Shown in pieces: positions 24,312-32,980 of a stretch of 48,481 bases of DNA. A program made the translations under genes and the position numbers. This DNA is from Paracoccaceae bacterium (lineage in GTDB: Bacteria > Pseudomonadota > Alphaproteobacteria > Rhodobacterales > Rhodobacteraceae), in the NCBI GenBank assembly GCA_024642725.1, contig JAHEAO010000021.1, forward strand, positions 1-48,481, in the 5' to 3' direction. Below the pieces are notes generated by a model that worked only from the letters and a program-made list of their open reading frames with translations, had not been told where the DNA came from and made no database searches. Every line of letters starts with the position of its first letter. Position 1 is the stretch's first letter.

Positions 24312-24958
24312 TGGAGCGGATCACGGTGGTCATCGCAGACGATCACCCACTTTACCGTGAAGGCGTCGCCCGCACCTTGTCCGATGACAGCGGACTTCTT
24401 GTGATTGGCAAAGCCGAAGACGCTCGCGGCGCGGTGGAACTAGCAGAACGACTGGCCCCAGACCTGGTCTTGCTGGATATCTCTATGCCGCATGGCGGCG
24501 GAATTGGAGCGCTGCGCGGTATTATGGCACTTCCGGTGCCCCCGAAGGTGGCGATGCTGACGGTCTCTGAAGAGGATGACGATGTCATGCAGGCTTTGCG
24601 CGCCGGAGCATTGGGCTACATCCTGAAAGGCGTAGGCTCTCGGGAGTTGGTAGGCGTCGTCAAGGACATCATGAGGGGGCAGACCTATGTCTCGCCCACC
24701 TTGGCTGCGAAGATACTGGGCGCAATGCGCGCAGATGGTGCGCCAAGACGCGAAATGCACCCGATGGACGATCTATCAAAAAGAGAAGAGGACATCCTTA
24801 AACTGGTGTCCGAAGGCAAGAGCAACAAGGAGGTTGGGAACCTCCTCCGCCTGCAAGAGAAGACAGTTAAGCACTACATGACCTCCATTCTTCAGAAGTT
24901 GCACGTGCGCAACCGGGTCGAGGCCGCAGTTCTTGCAAGAGATCACTGGAAAACCTAG
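24308..24958 (+). CDS. NarL/FixJ-family response regulator
   Basis: A 216-residue two-domain regulator. The receiver has the acidic pair D11-D12, phospho-acceptor D57 (LVLLDISMPHGG) and the conserved Lys in GALGYILKG. The C-terminal LuxR-type helix-turn-helix is LSKREEDILKLVSEGKSNKE followed by LLRLQEKTVKHYMTSILQKL. It is translationally coupled to the sensor kinase gene. The convergent gene for the SG-rich secreted protein ends only 21 bases away, so that gene and its partners are plausible but unproven targets. Confidence 0.9.
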   Translation: MMERITVVIADDHPLYREGVARTLSDDSGLLVIGKAEDARGAVELAERLAPDLVLLDISMPHGGGIGALRGIMALPVPPKVAMLTVSEEDDDVMQALRAGALGYILKGVGSRELVGVVKDIMRGQTYVSPTLAAKILGAMRADGAPRREMHPMDDLSKREEDILKLVSEGKSNKEVGNLLRLQEKTVKHYMTSILQKLHVRNRVEAAVLARDHWKT

Positions 24959-24979
24959 CGCTGCGCGGGAAAGTCTCTC

Positions 24980-25849
24980 TCAAAACTGGCCGACGAGCAC
25001 TTTAAGGCGGCTAAGGTCCTTGTCGGTCGCTGTTCGGCTCACGACAGTGTTGCCATTCGGATCACGCAGGATGTATCTCGTGCCCCGAAGCTCTTCCACC
25101 CAACCGGCTGCGTCCGTAATCTGAAGTGCCGCTTGCTGGCTGTTCACCAACGCGAATCCGGCGACGCCAGCCTGACGCTTCTTCTGGGCAGTCAGACGTT
25201 GCAGTTCCCTGATCCGGTTGAGGTCGCGTCTGTTCGCCCTGTGCCGCTCTCTCAGCTTCCCATCCGCGCCTACGGATTCGTAGGTTCCCCCGGCAATGCG
25301 TTCGACACTGCCGTCAACGAAATACAGCGCGATCACGTTGCGACTGAAGATATTGCCAGCGTCAGACCCACCCGATGACGTCTTGGCCGACCCGGAAGCC
25401 TTGCTACCGCTTTGCGAACCAGTGCCTCCGGAGGTTCCGCTGCCACTGCTGCTGCTGCCGCTACCGCTGCTGCCACTGCCGCTGTTACTGCCGCTACCAC
25501 TGCTGCCACTGCCGCTGCTGCCGCTGCTGCCGCTACCGCTGCTGCCGCTACCACTGTTGCTACTGCCGCTGCCGGAATTGTCGCTGTCCCGGTCGTCATC
25601 CCGGTCGTCATCCCGGTCGTCATCCCGGTCGTCATCCCGGTCGTCATCATCTGAATCTGAGCGTTCCCGCGCGTCGTCATCGGATCTGTCTTTTGCGATC
25701 GCTGTCCCGTCTGCCCACTGGAAAGGCACAGTCAGGATCGGCAACCCCACGATCAGAAGAAGGGCCAGAGCCGATATGCGGAAGCCTGCATGAAGCCGAA
25801 AAGATCGCGTCACCTTGCTAGTCCCCCACTTCCTGACCGGGTTTGTCAT
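24980..25849 (-). CDS. Exported low-complexity (DR- and SG-rich) protein with two copies of a novel C-terminal module
   Basis: An unrecognised 289-residue protein. Residues 22-52 are a long signal peptide or membrane anchor. Residues 54-90 are Asp/Arg repeats (five DDDR-type units), residues 91-162 are a Ser/Gly linker, and residues 171-216 and 240-286 form two copies of a ~45-residue module. The module pattern is G-[SW]-x-E, then Y after 5-6 residues, then a D/N-x-G turn, then R-x-A-[NT]-x-x-D-x-x-R-[IL]. The same module closes the neighbouring 200-residue protein. ATG 25849 was chosen over an upstream start because the signal peptide follows directly. Highly acidic repeats suggest a calcium-binding or surface role (inference). 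Confidence 0.72.
   Translation of the reverse strand: MTNPVRKWGTSKVTRSFRLHAGFRISALALLLIVGLPILTVPFQWADGTAIAKDRSDDDARERSDSDDDDRDDDRDDDRDDDRDDDRDSDNSGSGSSNSGSGSSGSGSSGSSGSGSSGSGSNSGSGSSGSGSSSSGSGTSGGTGSQSGSKASGSAKTSSGGSDAGNIFSRNVIALYFVDGSVERIAGGTYESVGADGKLRERHRANRRDLNRIRELQRLTAQKKRQAGVAGFALVNSQQAALQITDAAGWVEELRGTRYILRDPNGNTVVSRTATDKDLSRLKVLVGQF
25590..25649 (+). repeat. Five tandem 12-bp repeats inside the DR-rich coding region
   Basis: The unit CGGTCGTCATCC occurs four times exactly and a fifth time with the last base changed. Each unit encodes DDDR on the minus strand. Copy-number change here would keep the reading frame and alter the length of the acidic stretch. Confidence 0.85.
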
Positions 25850-25926
25850 CGCAATGCCGATTACCGAATCTGCATCCCCCCGGGCTAACGGACGCCGGGG
25901 GAGATGCAACTGCGGTGGTTCACGTC

Positions 25927-26529
25927 TCAGCGCAGCGCCACGAGCCGGTCAACATCGGCCTGAGTCGCACGGCGCTGCTCGACGGTACGGCCAGCAGGAT
26001 TCTTCCGTTCATAACGCCCGTTTTCGACTTCTTCTTTCCAACCATTGGAGTACACGACTTCAATGCTGGTGGCAGTCGATTCAAACTTGACGACTCTGAT
26101 ACCTTTTCCGCCGTTACCGCCACCGATGGTGCTGGAATTGCTGCTCTGATTGCTGCCAGACCAATGGTCGTCACCCGAGGAGTGATGGCTGTCGTCATCG
26201 TCACCGCCGCGGCCGCGTCCACGATGATCATCATCGTCGTCATCATCGTCACTGCCATGGCCACGGTGATCGTCATCGTCATCGTCATCGTCATCATCGC
26301 CACCGCCATGGCCGCTGCGATCGTCGTCGTCGTCACCGCTGCGGCCACTATTGTCGCGGTCATCGGAGTCGTGATCGTCTCCGCCGCGTTTGGCATGAGC
26401 CATCGAGGAATGCAGGTTGATGAATCCCTTGCTGGTTCCCAGATCGAATTGCACAGGCATGGCCGCGAATAGAGCCGCAACGCAGACTGCTGATAGAATC
26501 CTCGTTGAAGATTGCATTGTGAAGTTCAT
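25927..26529 (-). CDS. Exported Asp/His-rich protein with one copy of the novel C-terminal module
   Basis: An unrecognised 200-residue protein. Residues 1-46 look like a long signal peptide (hydrophobic 11-28, likely cleavage after SSMAHA). Residues 47-122 are made almost only of Asp, Gly, His, Arg and Ser, including runs of eight to eleven Asp. A short Gly/Ser linker follows. Residues 154-198 carry the same module as the 289-residue neighbour (NGWKEEVENGRYERKNPAGR, then TVEQRRATQADVDRL). ATG 26529 follows AAGGAAC. The gene lies 77 bases upstream of the SG-rich gene on the same strand. The Asp runs are coded by GAT/GAC repeats. A metal-binding extracellular role is likely but unproven. Confidence 0.72.
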   Translation of the reverse strand: MNFTMQSSTRILSAVCVAALFAAMPVQFDLGTSKGFINLHSSMAHAKRGGDDHDSDDRDNSGRSGDDDDDRSGHGGGDDDDDDDDDDHRGHGSDDDDDDDDHRGRGRGGDDDDSHHSSGDDHWSGSNQSSNSSTIGGGNGGKGIRVVKFESTATSIEVVYSNGWKEEVENGRYERKNPAGRTVEQRRATQADVDRLVALR

Positions 26530-26767
26530 GTCGTAGTTCCTTACCTTAGGGTTCGCCGCATTTGGCGGGGCAATGACCTTGCGTCTCATGGAGTGGCCGC
26601 CTCAGATAGTCCTCGCCGACCTTTGCCCTGATCTGTCGGACCAATGCTTTGAACAATACACCCAAGGTCCGAGGCTTTCGTCGGACCAAAGTCCGGTGAA
26701 TCCGGATTGCCGAGAATCTATCCTCTCCCTGCATATCCGAGTCCCTAACATGCAGGAGATACTCCCG

Positions 26768-27244
26768 ATGACATTGGCCAGAGACTCTTCCGCACTTCGC
26801 GTCCTCTTTTTGTGTTCTGCATTGTTCGCCAGCACTGTGCCCGCCCATTCGGTCGACAGCGGAGGAAGCAACAGCGCCACTAACGTCTCCCAGCCAGGCT
26901 ATGCGGAAGGAAAAGCCGCTGCCGATGCAGGGCGCTACCAGAAAGCAATCAGCATCTTGTCGGAAGTTGTCAAAGCCGAAGCCAATAATGCCGATGCCTG
27001 GAACCTGCTCGGCTATTCGAGCCGTAAACTCAAGAAGTATGAAAACGCCGCGAAGTATTACAATTACGCCCTGCAACTCGACCCCAATCATCTGGGTGCG
27101 TTGGAGTATCAAGGCGAGCTGTTCATTGACTTGGGAGCAGTTGACAATGCCAAAGCAAACCTCGCTAGGCTAAGATCCTTGTGTGGCAACTGCGAAGAAT
27201 ACTCCGACCTAAAGGCGGCTTTGACGGCGGCGGGCCAAAGCTGA
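26768..27244 (+). CDS. Exported TPR-repeat protein
   Basis: A 158-residue protein with a signal peptide (residues 8-27, ALRVLFLCSALFASTVPAHS). At least two tetratricopeptide repeats follow at about 45-78 and 79-112 (GRYQKAISILSEVVKAEANN, AWNLLGYSSRKLKKYENAAK, YYNYALQLDPNHLGALEY) and a partial third repeat at 113-135. Two Cys near the end (LCGNCEE) could form a disulfide. The ATG at 26768 was chosen because AGGAGA stands eight bases before it; the frame is open further upstream. It is divergent from the Asp-rich secreted gene, with a 238-base gap. A role as a periplasmic scaffold is inference. Confidence 0.82.
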   Translation: MTLARDSSALRVLFLCSALFASTVPAHSVDSGGSNSATNVSQPGYAEGKAAADAGRYQKAISILSEVVKAEANNADAWNLLGYSSRKLKKYENAAKYYNYALQLDPNHLGALEYQGELFIDLGAVDNAKANLARLRSLCGNCEEYSDLKAALTAAGQS

Positions 27245-27467
27245 AGATTCAAGGCGAAAAGCCTTCTGCCCCGCGCCATTTGACGAGATGTTCGTGTCGA
27301 TCCGCGCCACGCTGGGGTAACATCCGACAATGCTTATTCAGCAAGCGGCAAACATCTGCGTGTCGCAATTTCTCTGAACCAAGAAAGCGAGTCCACACCG
27401 TCGACTTGGCTAGTTTGGCGTGTTCGGACCGGCTCGCCCTATCAAGCCAGCCAGCGGAACGGAAAGA

Positions 27468-27977
27468 ATGACATTAGAAATGCCTAGCCTCACATCCTTT
27501 CAGGCCGCGCTTGGTGAAGGGGCGTTCTGGGATCACCGGGACCAACTCCTGTAGTGGGTGGACATAGACGCGGGCCTGATCCACCGGTTTGACCCAAGCT
27601 TATGAGAAAGCCGGACCTATGCATGGGGCGAGCCTATCGGCTGCCTTGCCGTTCGCGACCGTGGCGGCTTGGTGCTGGCCGCGAAGTCCGGTTTCTGGTT
27701 CCTTTATCTCAAGACCGGCACGAGGGACGCCATCAGCGATCCCGAAACCCATTTGCCGCGCAGCCGTTTCAACGACACGACGACCGACACCAAGGGCAGG
27801 TTCTGGGCCGGGTCGATGAAAGACGGCGGCGACGTCGAACCCTCGGGAAGCATCTATCGGCTCGACCCAGATTTTACTTTTTCTTGCTGGAAGGAGGGGC
27901 TTTGCACCGTGAATGGGCTTGCCTGTCTGACGCCAGACACGCGGCAAAGGCGCCTTGGAATACGGCACCGGTCCTAA
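27468..27977 (+). pseudogene. Broken SMP-30/gluconolactonase-family gene
   Basis: A single frame opening at ATG 27468 after GGAAAG gives a clear SMP-30/LRE-like beta-propeller start: LGEGAFWDHRDQLL, WVDIDAGLIHRFDP, GCLAVRDRGGLVLAAKSGFW, SRFNDTTTDTKGRFWAGSMK and LCTVNGLACLTPDT. It is interrupted by TAG at 27552-27554 and TGA at 27603-27605 and ends at TAA 27975, about half the usual length of ~290 residues. The next ~150 bases hold only scrambled remains. The family hydrolyses sugar lactones, so this was probably a lactonase of a sugar pathway that has been lost. Confidence 0.75.
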
Positions 27978-28132
27978 AGTGAAGGTGCGACTGGATGTCG
28001 GGCCGGATGTCAGGGCATAGGACTTCTATTGACTGTCGACAGGTTGAAAAGTCAGTGACCTGGAATTCGGTGGCGTCGAGCCGTCGCGCAGCCGCCCAGA
28101 CTTCTATTCTCCAGCGGCTTCAAAACAAATCG

Positions 28133-29752
28133 TCAGCGTGCGATGCCCTCGAACAAACGTGCGACGGCCTCGGCGCCCGGATCGTTATGGCCAGCGAGCT
28201 TGTCTGATGCGATATAGGTCGCACGGCCGGCCTTTGCCTTGGTAATCGTCGCCGTATTATCCGCGCCCTTCCGTGCGGCTTCAGCCGCCGCCGCGACCCC
28301 GCTTGGAAGCGCCTCGATTGCCGGCAAGAGGGCATCGACCATCGTGCGGTCGCCCGGTTGGGCCCCACCTACCTGCTGCACCCTTTCAAGGCCTGCACGA
28401 AGCGCCCCGACCATATCCATGCCGTTGGCCGATGCATCCCCTGCCGCAGCGAAAAAGATGGCGAGCAGGACGCCAGAGGAACCACCCATGGTCTGGCTCA
28501 ATTCCAACCCGACGGCGCGATACAACTGCGTCAGGTCTGCCAGCGGCAAATTGTCGAGCGCACCTGTCAGGGCGCGCGCTGCCGTCGACAGCGTCGAGCC
28601 GGTATCACCGTCGCCCGACCTGGCGTCGAGCGCGTTCAAGTCCGACTCGGCGGCGATCAGCAACTCGCAACATCTGGCGATGAAGTCGCGATGCCCGGGA
28701 TGGTCCGACGGCAATGGACGTACGGGTGCCAGACCATCGGGCAGCGGAAATGTCTGGACAGATGAGACCGGCAAACATCCGGGCCACGCCCATGGAGCGA
28801 CCGGCGATGATAGTGCCGCCTCATCATCTCGACCGACCGGCAGCAAACTGACCGAGAAGCCCTGCATATCAAGCGATGTCATCAACGGAGCGGGGCCGAC
28901 CATCCATCGGATCTGGTCGCCAATTCGTGATCGGACGAGTTCTTCGCAAAGGACGGACATCTCAAGCGGGGTTGTCCCCCCGAGGTTGTTCAACAGCGCA
29001 ACATGAGGGCCCGGCTTGATTGTCGGCGCAAGCCGATCAACCACCATCGACATGGCGTCTCTTGCGTTGGTGTATTCAACCTGCTCGATGCCAGCCTCTC
29101 CATGAATGCCAAGACCCAGTTCCGCCTTACCAGCCTCGATCCGGCTTTCCTTGGGCGACCCCGGTACCGTGCAAGTATCGAGCGACATTCCGATCGATAC
29201 GACGCCTTCGATCACCCGCTTCGCGGCGGCGGTGACCTTTTCGAGGTCCTCGCCCTGCTCAGCAAGCGCGCCGGCGATTTTGTGAACAAATAGTGTGCCG
29301 GCGACGCCCCGCGCCTGCGGCAACTCGGGCAACGCGATGTCGTCATCGACGATCACCATCCGAACCTTCAGGCCGAAAGCCCTCGCTCGTTCGGCGGCCA
29401 GACCGAAATTCAACCGGTCGCCGGTATAGTTCTTGACGATGAGCAGGCATCCGGGCTTGCCCGTGACAGCCAAGATCCCGGCCAGCACGGCATCGACCGA
29501 CGGAGAGGCAAAGACGTCGCCACAGACGGCTGCAGTCAACATGCCGCGCCCGACAAAGCCGGCATGCGCCGGTTCATGGCCGGACCCACCACCCGAAACC
29601 AGCGCCACCTTCGACTTGTCCCAATCCGTCCTGATCGCGACCTTGATATGGGGGTATCCGTCCAGCCGTGCCAGGCGACCACCTGCCATTCGCAGGGCAC
29701 CGTCCAGTGCCTCGGTAACAAGGGTTTCTTTGCTGTTGATGAATTGTCTCAT
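28133..29752 (-). CDS. Dihydroxyacetone kinase family protein (DhaK-DhaL fusion)
   Basis: A 539-residue single-chain, ATP-dependent DAK-type kinase. The DhaK domain (about 1-330) has VSGGGSGHEPAHAGFVGRGM, NYTGDRLNFGLA and the covalent substrate-binding H217 in LGIHGEAGIEQ. The DhaL ATP domain (about 360-539) has DARSGDGDTGSTLSTAA and QTMGGSSGVLLAIFFAAAGD. ATG 29752 follows GGGAGGC, twelve bases after the ABC transporter operon. Family members phosphorylate dihydroxyacetone, and in some bacteria tetruloses such as erythrulose. The substrate is therefore a short keto-sugar taken up or made after uptake by the linked transporter. Confidence 0.88.
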   Translation of the reverse strand: MRQFINSKETLVTEALDGALRMAGGRLARLDGYPHIKVAIRTDWDKSKVALVSGGGSGHEPAHAGFVGRGMLTAAVCGDVFASPSVDAVLAGILAVTGKPGCLLIVKNYTGDRLNFGLAAERARAFGLKVRMVIVDDDIALPELPQARGVAGTLFVHKIAGALAEQGEDLEKVTAAAKRVIEGVVSIGMSLDTCTVPGSPKESRIEAGKAELGLGIHGEAGIEQVEYTNARDAMSMVVDRLAPTIKPGPHVALLNNLGGTTPLEMSVLCEELVRSRIGDQIRWMVGPAPLMTSLDMQGFSVSLLPVGRDDEAALSSPVAPWAWPGCLPVSSVQTFPLPDGLAPVRPLPSDHPGHRDFIARCCELLIAAESDLNALDARSGDGDTGSTLSTAARALTGALDNLPLADLTQLYRAVGLELSQTMGGSSGVLLAIFFAAAGDASANGMDMVGALRAGLERVQQVGGAQPGDRTMVDALLPAIEALPSGVAAAAEAARKGADNTATITKAKAGRATYIASDKLAGHNDPGAEAVARLFEGIAR

Positions 29753-29764
29753 AGCGAGGCCTCC

Positions 29765-30760
29765 CTAAGCGACGCGATCGCCGGCAGCGTCAAAGAATAG
29801 CGGGTTACGCGGTTGCACGGGCAGGCGGTCGCCCGGTTTCAGTTTGGTATGGACATCTGTAAGCGTGACCAGGTCGTGGCCTTCCAGTGAAAGATGCAGC
29901 CGGGTTTGGTCGCCCAGATGTTCAATGCGCTTGACCAATGCCTCTTTGCCACCGTCATGCGCGATATGCTCGGGCCTCAGTCCGATCGTGCTCGCCCCGG
30001 CGGGTGGGGCACCAAAGAGCGTTGCAGGCAGCGCATTGATTCTGGGCAGGCCCAAACGGCCTGCAACATAAAGGCTTGCTGGGTTCTCGTAGATTTGCCG
30101 AGGTGTCCCAAACTGCACCAGACGACCATGGTCCAAGACCCCGACATGGGTGGCCATGGTCATGGCCTCGATCTGATCATGCGTGACATAGAGCAACGTG
30201 GCGCCAAGATTGGCATGGATCCGCTTCAATTCAATCCGCAGATCCGCCCGGAGCTTGGCGTCGAGCGAACTCAGAGGCTCGTCCATCAGGTAAATGGCAG
30301 GGTCTCGTACAAGCGCCCGGCCTATGGAAACCCGCTGCATCTCACCGCCCGACAATTCGGTCGCCTTGTTGTCGAGCTTGTGCGAGATCTGCAGCACTTC
30401 GGCAACCTCACCGACTTTTCGGGCGATCTGGTCTTCGGGTGTCCTGAGTATCGGCGAACGCAGGGGGAATGCGAGGTTTTCGCGCACTGAAAGATGGGGA
30501 TAGAGAGAATACTGCTGAAAAACCATGGCGACGTTGCGCTGTGCCGGGGTCTCGTTGTTGACGACGCGACCGTTGATGTGGATCTGGCCGGTGTCGGGCC
30601 GCTCCAACCCCGAGATCAGGCGCAGCGTCGTAGTCTTTCCGGCACCAGTGGGTCCAAGAAGCACCACAAAAGCTCCATCGGGCACAGTCATGGTGACGTC
30701 TGCGACCGCCTTTTCCAAGCCGAAGGATATCGAAATACCTGTCATCCGCACTTCAGCCAT
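29765..30760 (-). CDS. ABC transporter ATP-binding protein (CUT1, second ATPase)
   Basis: A 331-residue UgpC/MalK-type ATPase. It has Walker A LLGPTGAGKTTTLR, Q loop VFQQYSLYPH, signature LSGGEMQRVSIGRALV, Walker B IYLMDEPLSSLDA, His switch YVTHDQIEAMTMA and a C-terminal TOBE-like regulatory part ending in a short tail. ATG 30760 lies eight bases inside the end of the preceding ATPase gene; the longer upstream frame was rejected. Two different ATPases in one operon suggest a heterodimer, as in the GlpS/GlpT glycerol importer of rhizobia. Confidence 0.88.
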   Translation of the reverse strand: MAEVRMTGISISFGLEKAVADVTMTVPDGAFVVLLGPTGAGKTTTLRLISGLERPDTGQIHINGRVVNNETPAQRNVAMVFQQYSLYPHLSVRENLAFPLRSPILRTPEDQIARKVGEVAEVLQISHKLDNKATELSGGEMQRVSIGRALVRDPAIYLMDEPLSSLDAKLRADLRIELKRIHANLGATLLYVTHDQIEAMTMATHVGVLDHGRLVQFGTPRQIYENPASLYVAGRLGLPRINALPATLFGAPPAGASTIGLRPEHIAHDGGKEALVKRIEHLGDQTRLHLSLEGHDLVTLTDVHTKLKPGDRLPVQPRNPLFFDAAGDRVA

Positions 30761-31850
30761 GACCAATGACCCCTTCGTTGAGATCAGACCGCAGCGCCTG
30801 TCCGCTTTGGCTGTCAAAAAGTGTGACCGTCGCCGCATTGAACTCGATCCCAACCGTTTCACCGACGCGCGCCGGCTGTTCCGCACCGATCCGCGCCTTG
30901 AGCGGGCCGTTTGACGTATCGAGCGTCACGATCTGCGTCGTGCCGAGATACTCGGTCGCCCGGACCTTGCCGCGGTACTCTCCTGCATCGACCAAACGCA
31001 CATGTTCGGGGCGGACACCAAAGACCAGATCCCCGTCACGCGGTTCTCGCATTTCTGGCACGCCATGGCTGACCCCGCCCAAAGATATAGTGGTCGCGCC
31101 CCTCTCAACGCTGCCCCTGAACTTCAGGAAGTTCATTGCCGGTGAACCTATGAAATCGGCGACGAACATGGTTGCGGGCTTATCGTATATATCTTGTGGG
31201 GTCCCAAATTGTTCAATCACACCGTGATTCATGACGACAATCTTGTCTCCCATCTGCATTGCTTCAAGTTGGTCGTGGGTGACGTAGACGGTCGTCGCCC
31301 GCATCCGGTCGTGCAACGCGCGCAACTCCTCTGCCATACGCTCTCGAAACTCAGCATCAAGTGCGCCAAGCGGCTCGTCCATCATGAATGCTTTGGGGTT
31401 TCGGACGATCGCCCTGCCAAGCGCGACCCGTTGCCGGTCACCGCCCGACAAGCCACCGACGGGCCGGTTCAGGATGTCCTCGATCCCGAGGATACGCGCG
31501 ACCTCTGCAACCTTCGCGCGCACTTGAGCGCGGGAGAAACCCTGGCTGACCAGCGGATAGCTAATGTTCTTGCGCACATTCATATGTGGATACAGTGCAA
31601 ACATCTGAAAGACGAAGGCGATGTCGCGTTCGCTGGCCGGCTTCTGTCCAACCTCTTCGCCATCGATGTAGATCTCGCCGGAAGTGGGCAATTCCAGCCC
31701 TGCAATCATGCGCAAGGTCGTGGTCTTTCCACAGCCCGATGGTCCAAGCAGCATGAAGAACTCACCGTCTTCAATCTTGAACGTCGACGACTGCACGGCG
31801 GTGAAATTACCAAAGTCCTTGCGCAGATTCTTGATGATTATTTCTGCCAT
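30753..31850 (-). CDS. ABC transporter ATP-binding protein (CUT1, first ATPase)
   Basis: A 365-residue UgpC/MalK-type ATPase. It has Walker A LLGPSGCGKTTTLR, Q loop VFQMFALYPHMNV, signature LSGGDRQRVALGRAIV (Asp in place of the usual Gln), Walker B AFMMDEPLGALDA, His switch YVTHDQLEAMQMG and the C-terminal regulatory domain GVRPEHVRLVDAG. It starts three bases after the small membrane gene. It shares the operon with a second ATPase, with which it probably forms a heterodimer. Confidence 0.88.
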   Translation of the reverse strand: MAEIIIKNLRKDFGNFTAVQSSTFKIEDGEFFMLLGPSGCGKTTTLRMIAGLELPTSGEIYIDGEEVGQKPASERDIAFVFQMFALYPHMNVRKNISYPLVSQGFSRAQVRAKVAEVARILGIEDILNRPVGGLSGGDRQRVALGRAIVRNPKAFMMDEPLGALDAEFRERMAEELRALHDRMRATTVYVTHDQLEAMQMGDKIVVMNHGVIEQFGTPQDIYDKPATMFVADFIGSPAMNFLKFRGSVERGATTISLGGVSHGVPEMREPRDGDLVFGVRPEHVRLVDAGEYRGKVRATEYLGTTQIVTLDTSNGPLKARIGAEQPARVGETVGIEFNAATVTLFDSQSGQALRSDLNEGVIGHG

Positions 31851-31853
31851 GAC

Positions 31854-32042
31854 CTATTCCGGAAAATGGCTGACGATGATGAACATCACCGTGCCACTCA
31901 ATGTTACGAAAAAAGAGTAGGTGTAGGCCCACAGGAAATAGGGCTGCATCAGCATAACGACACCCAGCGCGATAAGGATCGACGCGACCATTTCCCAAGG
32001 ACCCCGGCGAAACTTCAGCAATCCGTTCAAGAACGTGCTCAT
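31854..32042 (-). CDS. Small membrane protein of the CUT1 transporter operon (GlpU/DUF2160-like position)
   Basis: A 62-residue protein with two hydrophobic segments (about 17-34, MVASILIALGVVMLMQPY, and 39-58, TYSFFVTLSGTVMFIIVSHF) after a short basic N-terminus. ATG 32042 overlaps the permease stop (ATGA), and its own stop is three bases before the first ATPase gene. It is thus translationally coupled on both sides. Rhizobial glycerol transporters (glpSTPQUV) have a small membrane gene among the permease and ATPase genes, and this is a likely counterpart by position and size. Membership in the same family needs a profile search. It is probably an accessory subunit. Confidence 0.7.
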   Translation of the reverse strand: MSTFLNGLLKFRRGPWEMVASILIALGVVMLMQPYFLWAYTYSFFVTLSGTVMFIIVSHFPE

Positions 32043-32980
32043 TTCCTGACCGCTCCAAAGGTTATGCCGCGAAGCAGATGCTTGCGCAGGAAGATCGTGA
32101 AGATCATCACCGGCAGCAGGAACAGGGTCGCGCCGGCTGCAACGGCGGGCCAGTCCTGCCCCCCGACGCCGATGATCGTCGGAATAAAAGGCGGCGCGGT
32201 CTGAGCAGTGCCCGACGTCAAAAGCACTGCGAAAGCGTATTCGTTCCAAGCGAAGATCAAACAGAAGATCGCGGTCGATGCAATTCCGGTCGCAGCCTGT
32301 GGCAGCACAACCTTGTAGAAGGCTTGAAACCTCGTATAGCCGTCGATCAGCGCAGCTTCTTCATACTCGCGCGGAATCTCGTCAATGAAACCCTTGAGAA
32401 GCCAGACTGCCAACGAAATGTTGACCGCAGTATAAAGCAGGATCATCCCAAGATGCGTGTCCGAAAGGCCAAGTTTTCGGAACATCAGGAAGATGGGGAT
32501 TGCCACCGCGATCGGCGGCATCATGCGCGTTGAAAGAATGAAGAACAGAAGATCATCCTTGAGCGGCACTTTGAACCGGCTGAAGGCATAGGCCGCTAAC
32601 GTTCCGAGAAAGACCGACAAGAACGTAGACCCGAACCCGATGATGACCGAGTTCATGAACCGCTCACCATATCTGCTCGGCCCGGCGATCACCATGTCGC
32701 GGTTACGCACGATCTCTTCATACCATCTCTTAGGTGGTGGGAGTTGCGCCAACTGTTCTGGCGAAACCCGAGTGCGCGTAGTGAAAAGGTTCACATAGCC
32801 CTCGAGCGAAGGCTCGAAGAGAACCTTCGGAGGATAGGAAATTGAATCCACCGGCGACTTGAAGCCAGTCGTGATGATCCAGATCAGCGGCATGATCGTG
32901 ATCAGCGCGTACAGCACGACCAAGGTTCCTGCGACCCACTTTTGGCGCCTGGATGGTTCGGTGATCGAATAACCGCTCAT
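32039..32980 (-). CDS. CUT1 ABC transporter permease (MalG-type)
   Basis: A 313-residue inner-membrane permease with six predicted helices. The family's cytoplasmic EAA loop is EYEEAALIDGYTRFQAFYKV followed by VLPQAATG. A long periplasmic segment of about 60 residues lies between helices 1 and 2. It starts at ATG 32980, overlapping the MalF-type gene by four bases. It pairs with that permease to form the transport channel. Confidence 0.9.
   Translation of the reverse strand: MSGYSITEPSRRQKWVAGTLVVLYALITIMPLIWIITTGFKSPVDSISYPPKVLFEPSLEGYVNLFTTRTRVSPEQLAQLPPPKRWYEEIVRNRDMVIAGPSRYGERFMNSVIIGFGSTFLSVFLGTLAAYAFSRFKVPLKDDLLFFILSTRMMPPIAVAIPIFLMFRKLGLSDTHLGMILLYTAVNISLAVWLLKGFIDEIPREYEEAALIDGYTRFQAFYKVVLPQAATGIASTAIFCLIFAWNEYAFAVLLTSGTAQTAPPFIPTIIGVGGQDWPAVAAGATLFLLPVMIFTIFLRKHLLRGITFGAVRK

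Noticed and set aside
25590-25649. Regular repeats that could suggest a CRISPR array
   Set aside because: The 12-bp units are contiguous without spacers and lie in frame inside a coding region.
25296-25793. Plus-strand Leu/Pro-rich open frame opposite the SG-rich gene
   Set aside because: It is the antisense reading of the Ser/Gly and Asp/Arg repeats; no ribosome site and no family resemblance.
27552-27605. Read-through or selenocysteine at the two stops in the SMP-30 frame
   Set aside because: One stop is TAG and the other TGA, there is no obvious recoding structure, and the second half of the gene is missing, so decay is the simpler explanation.
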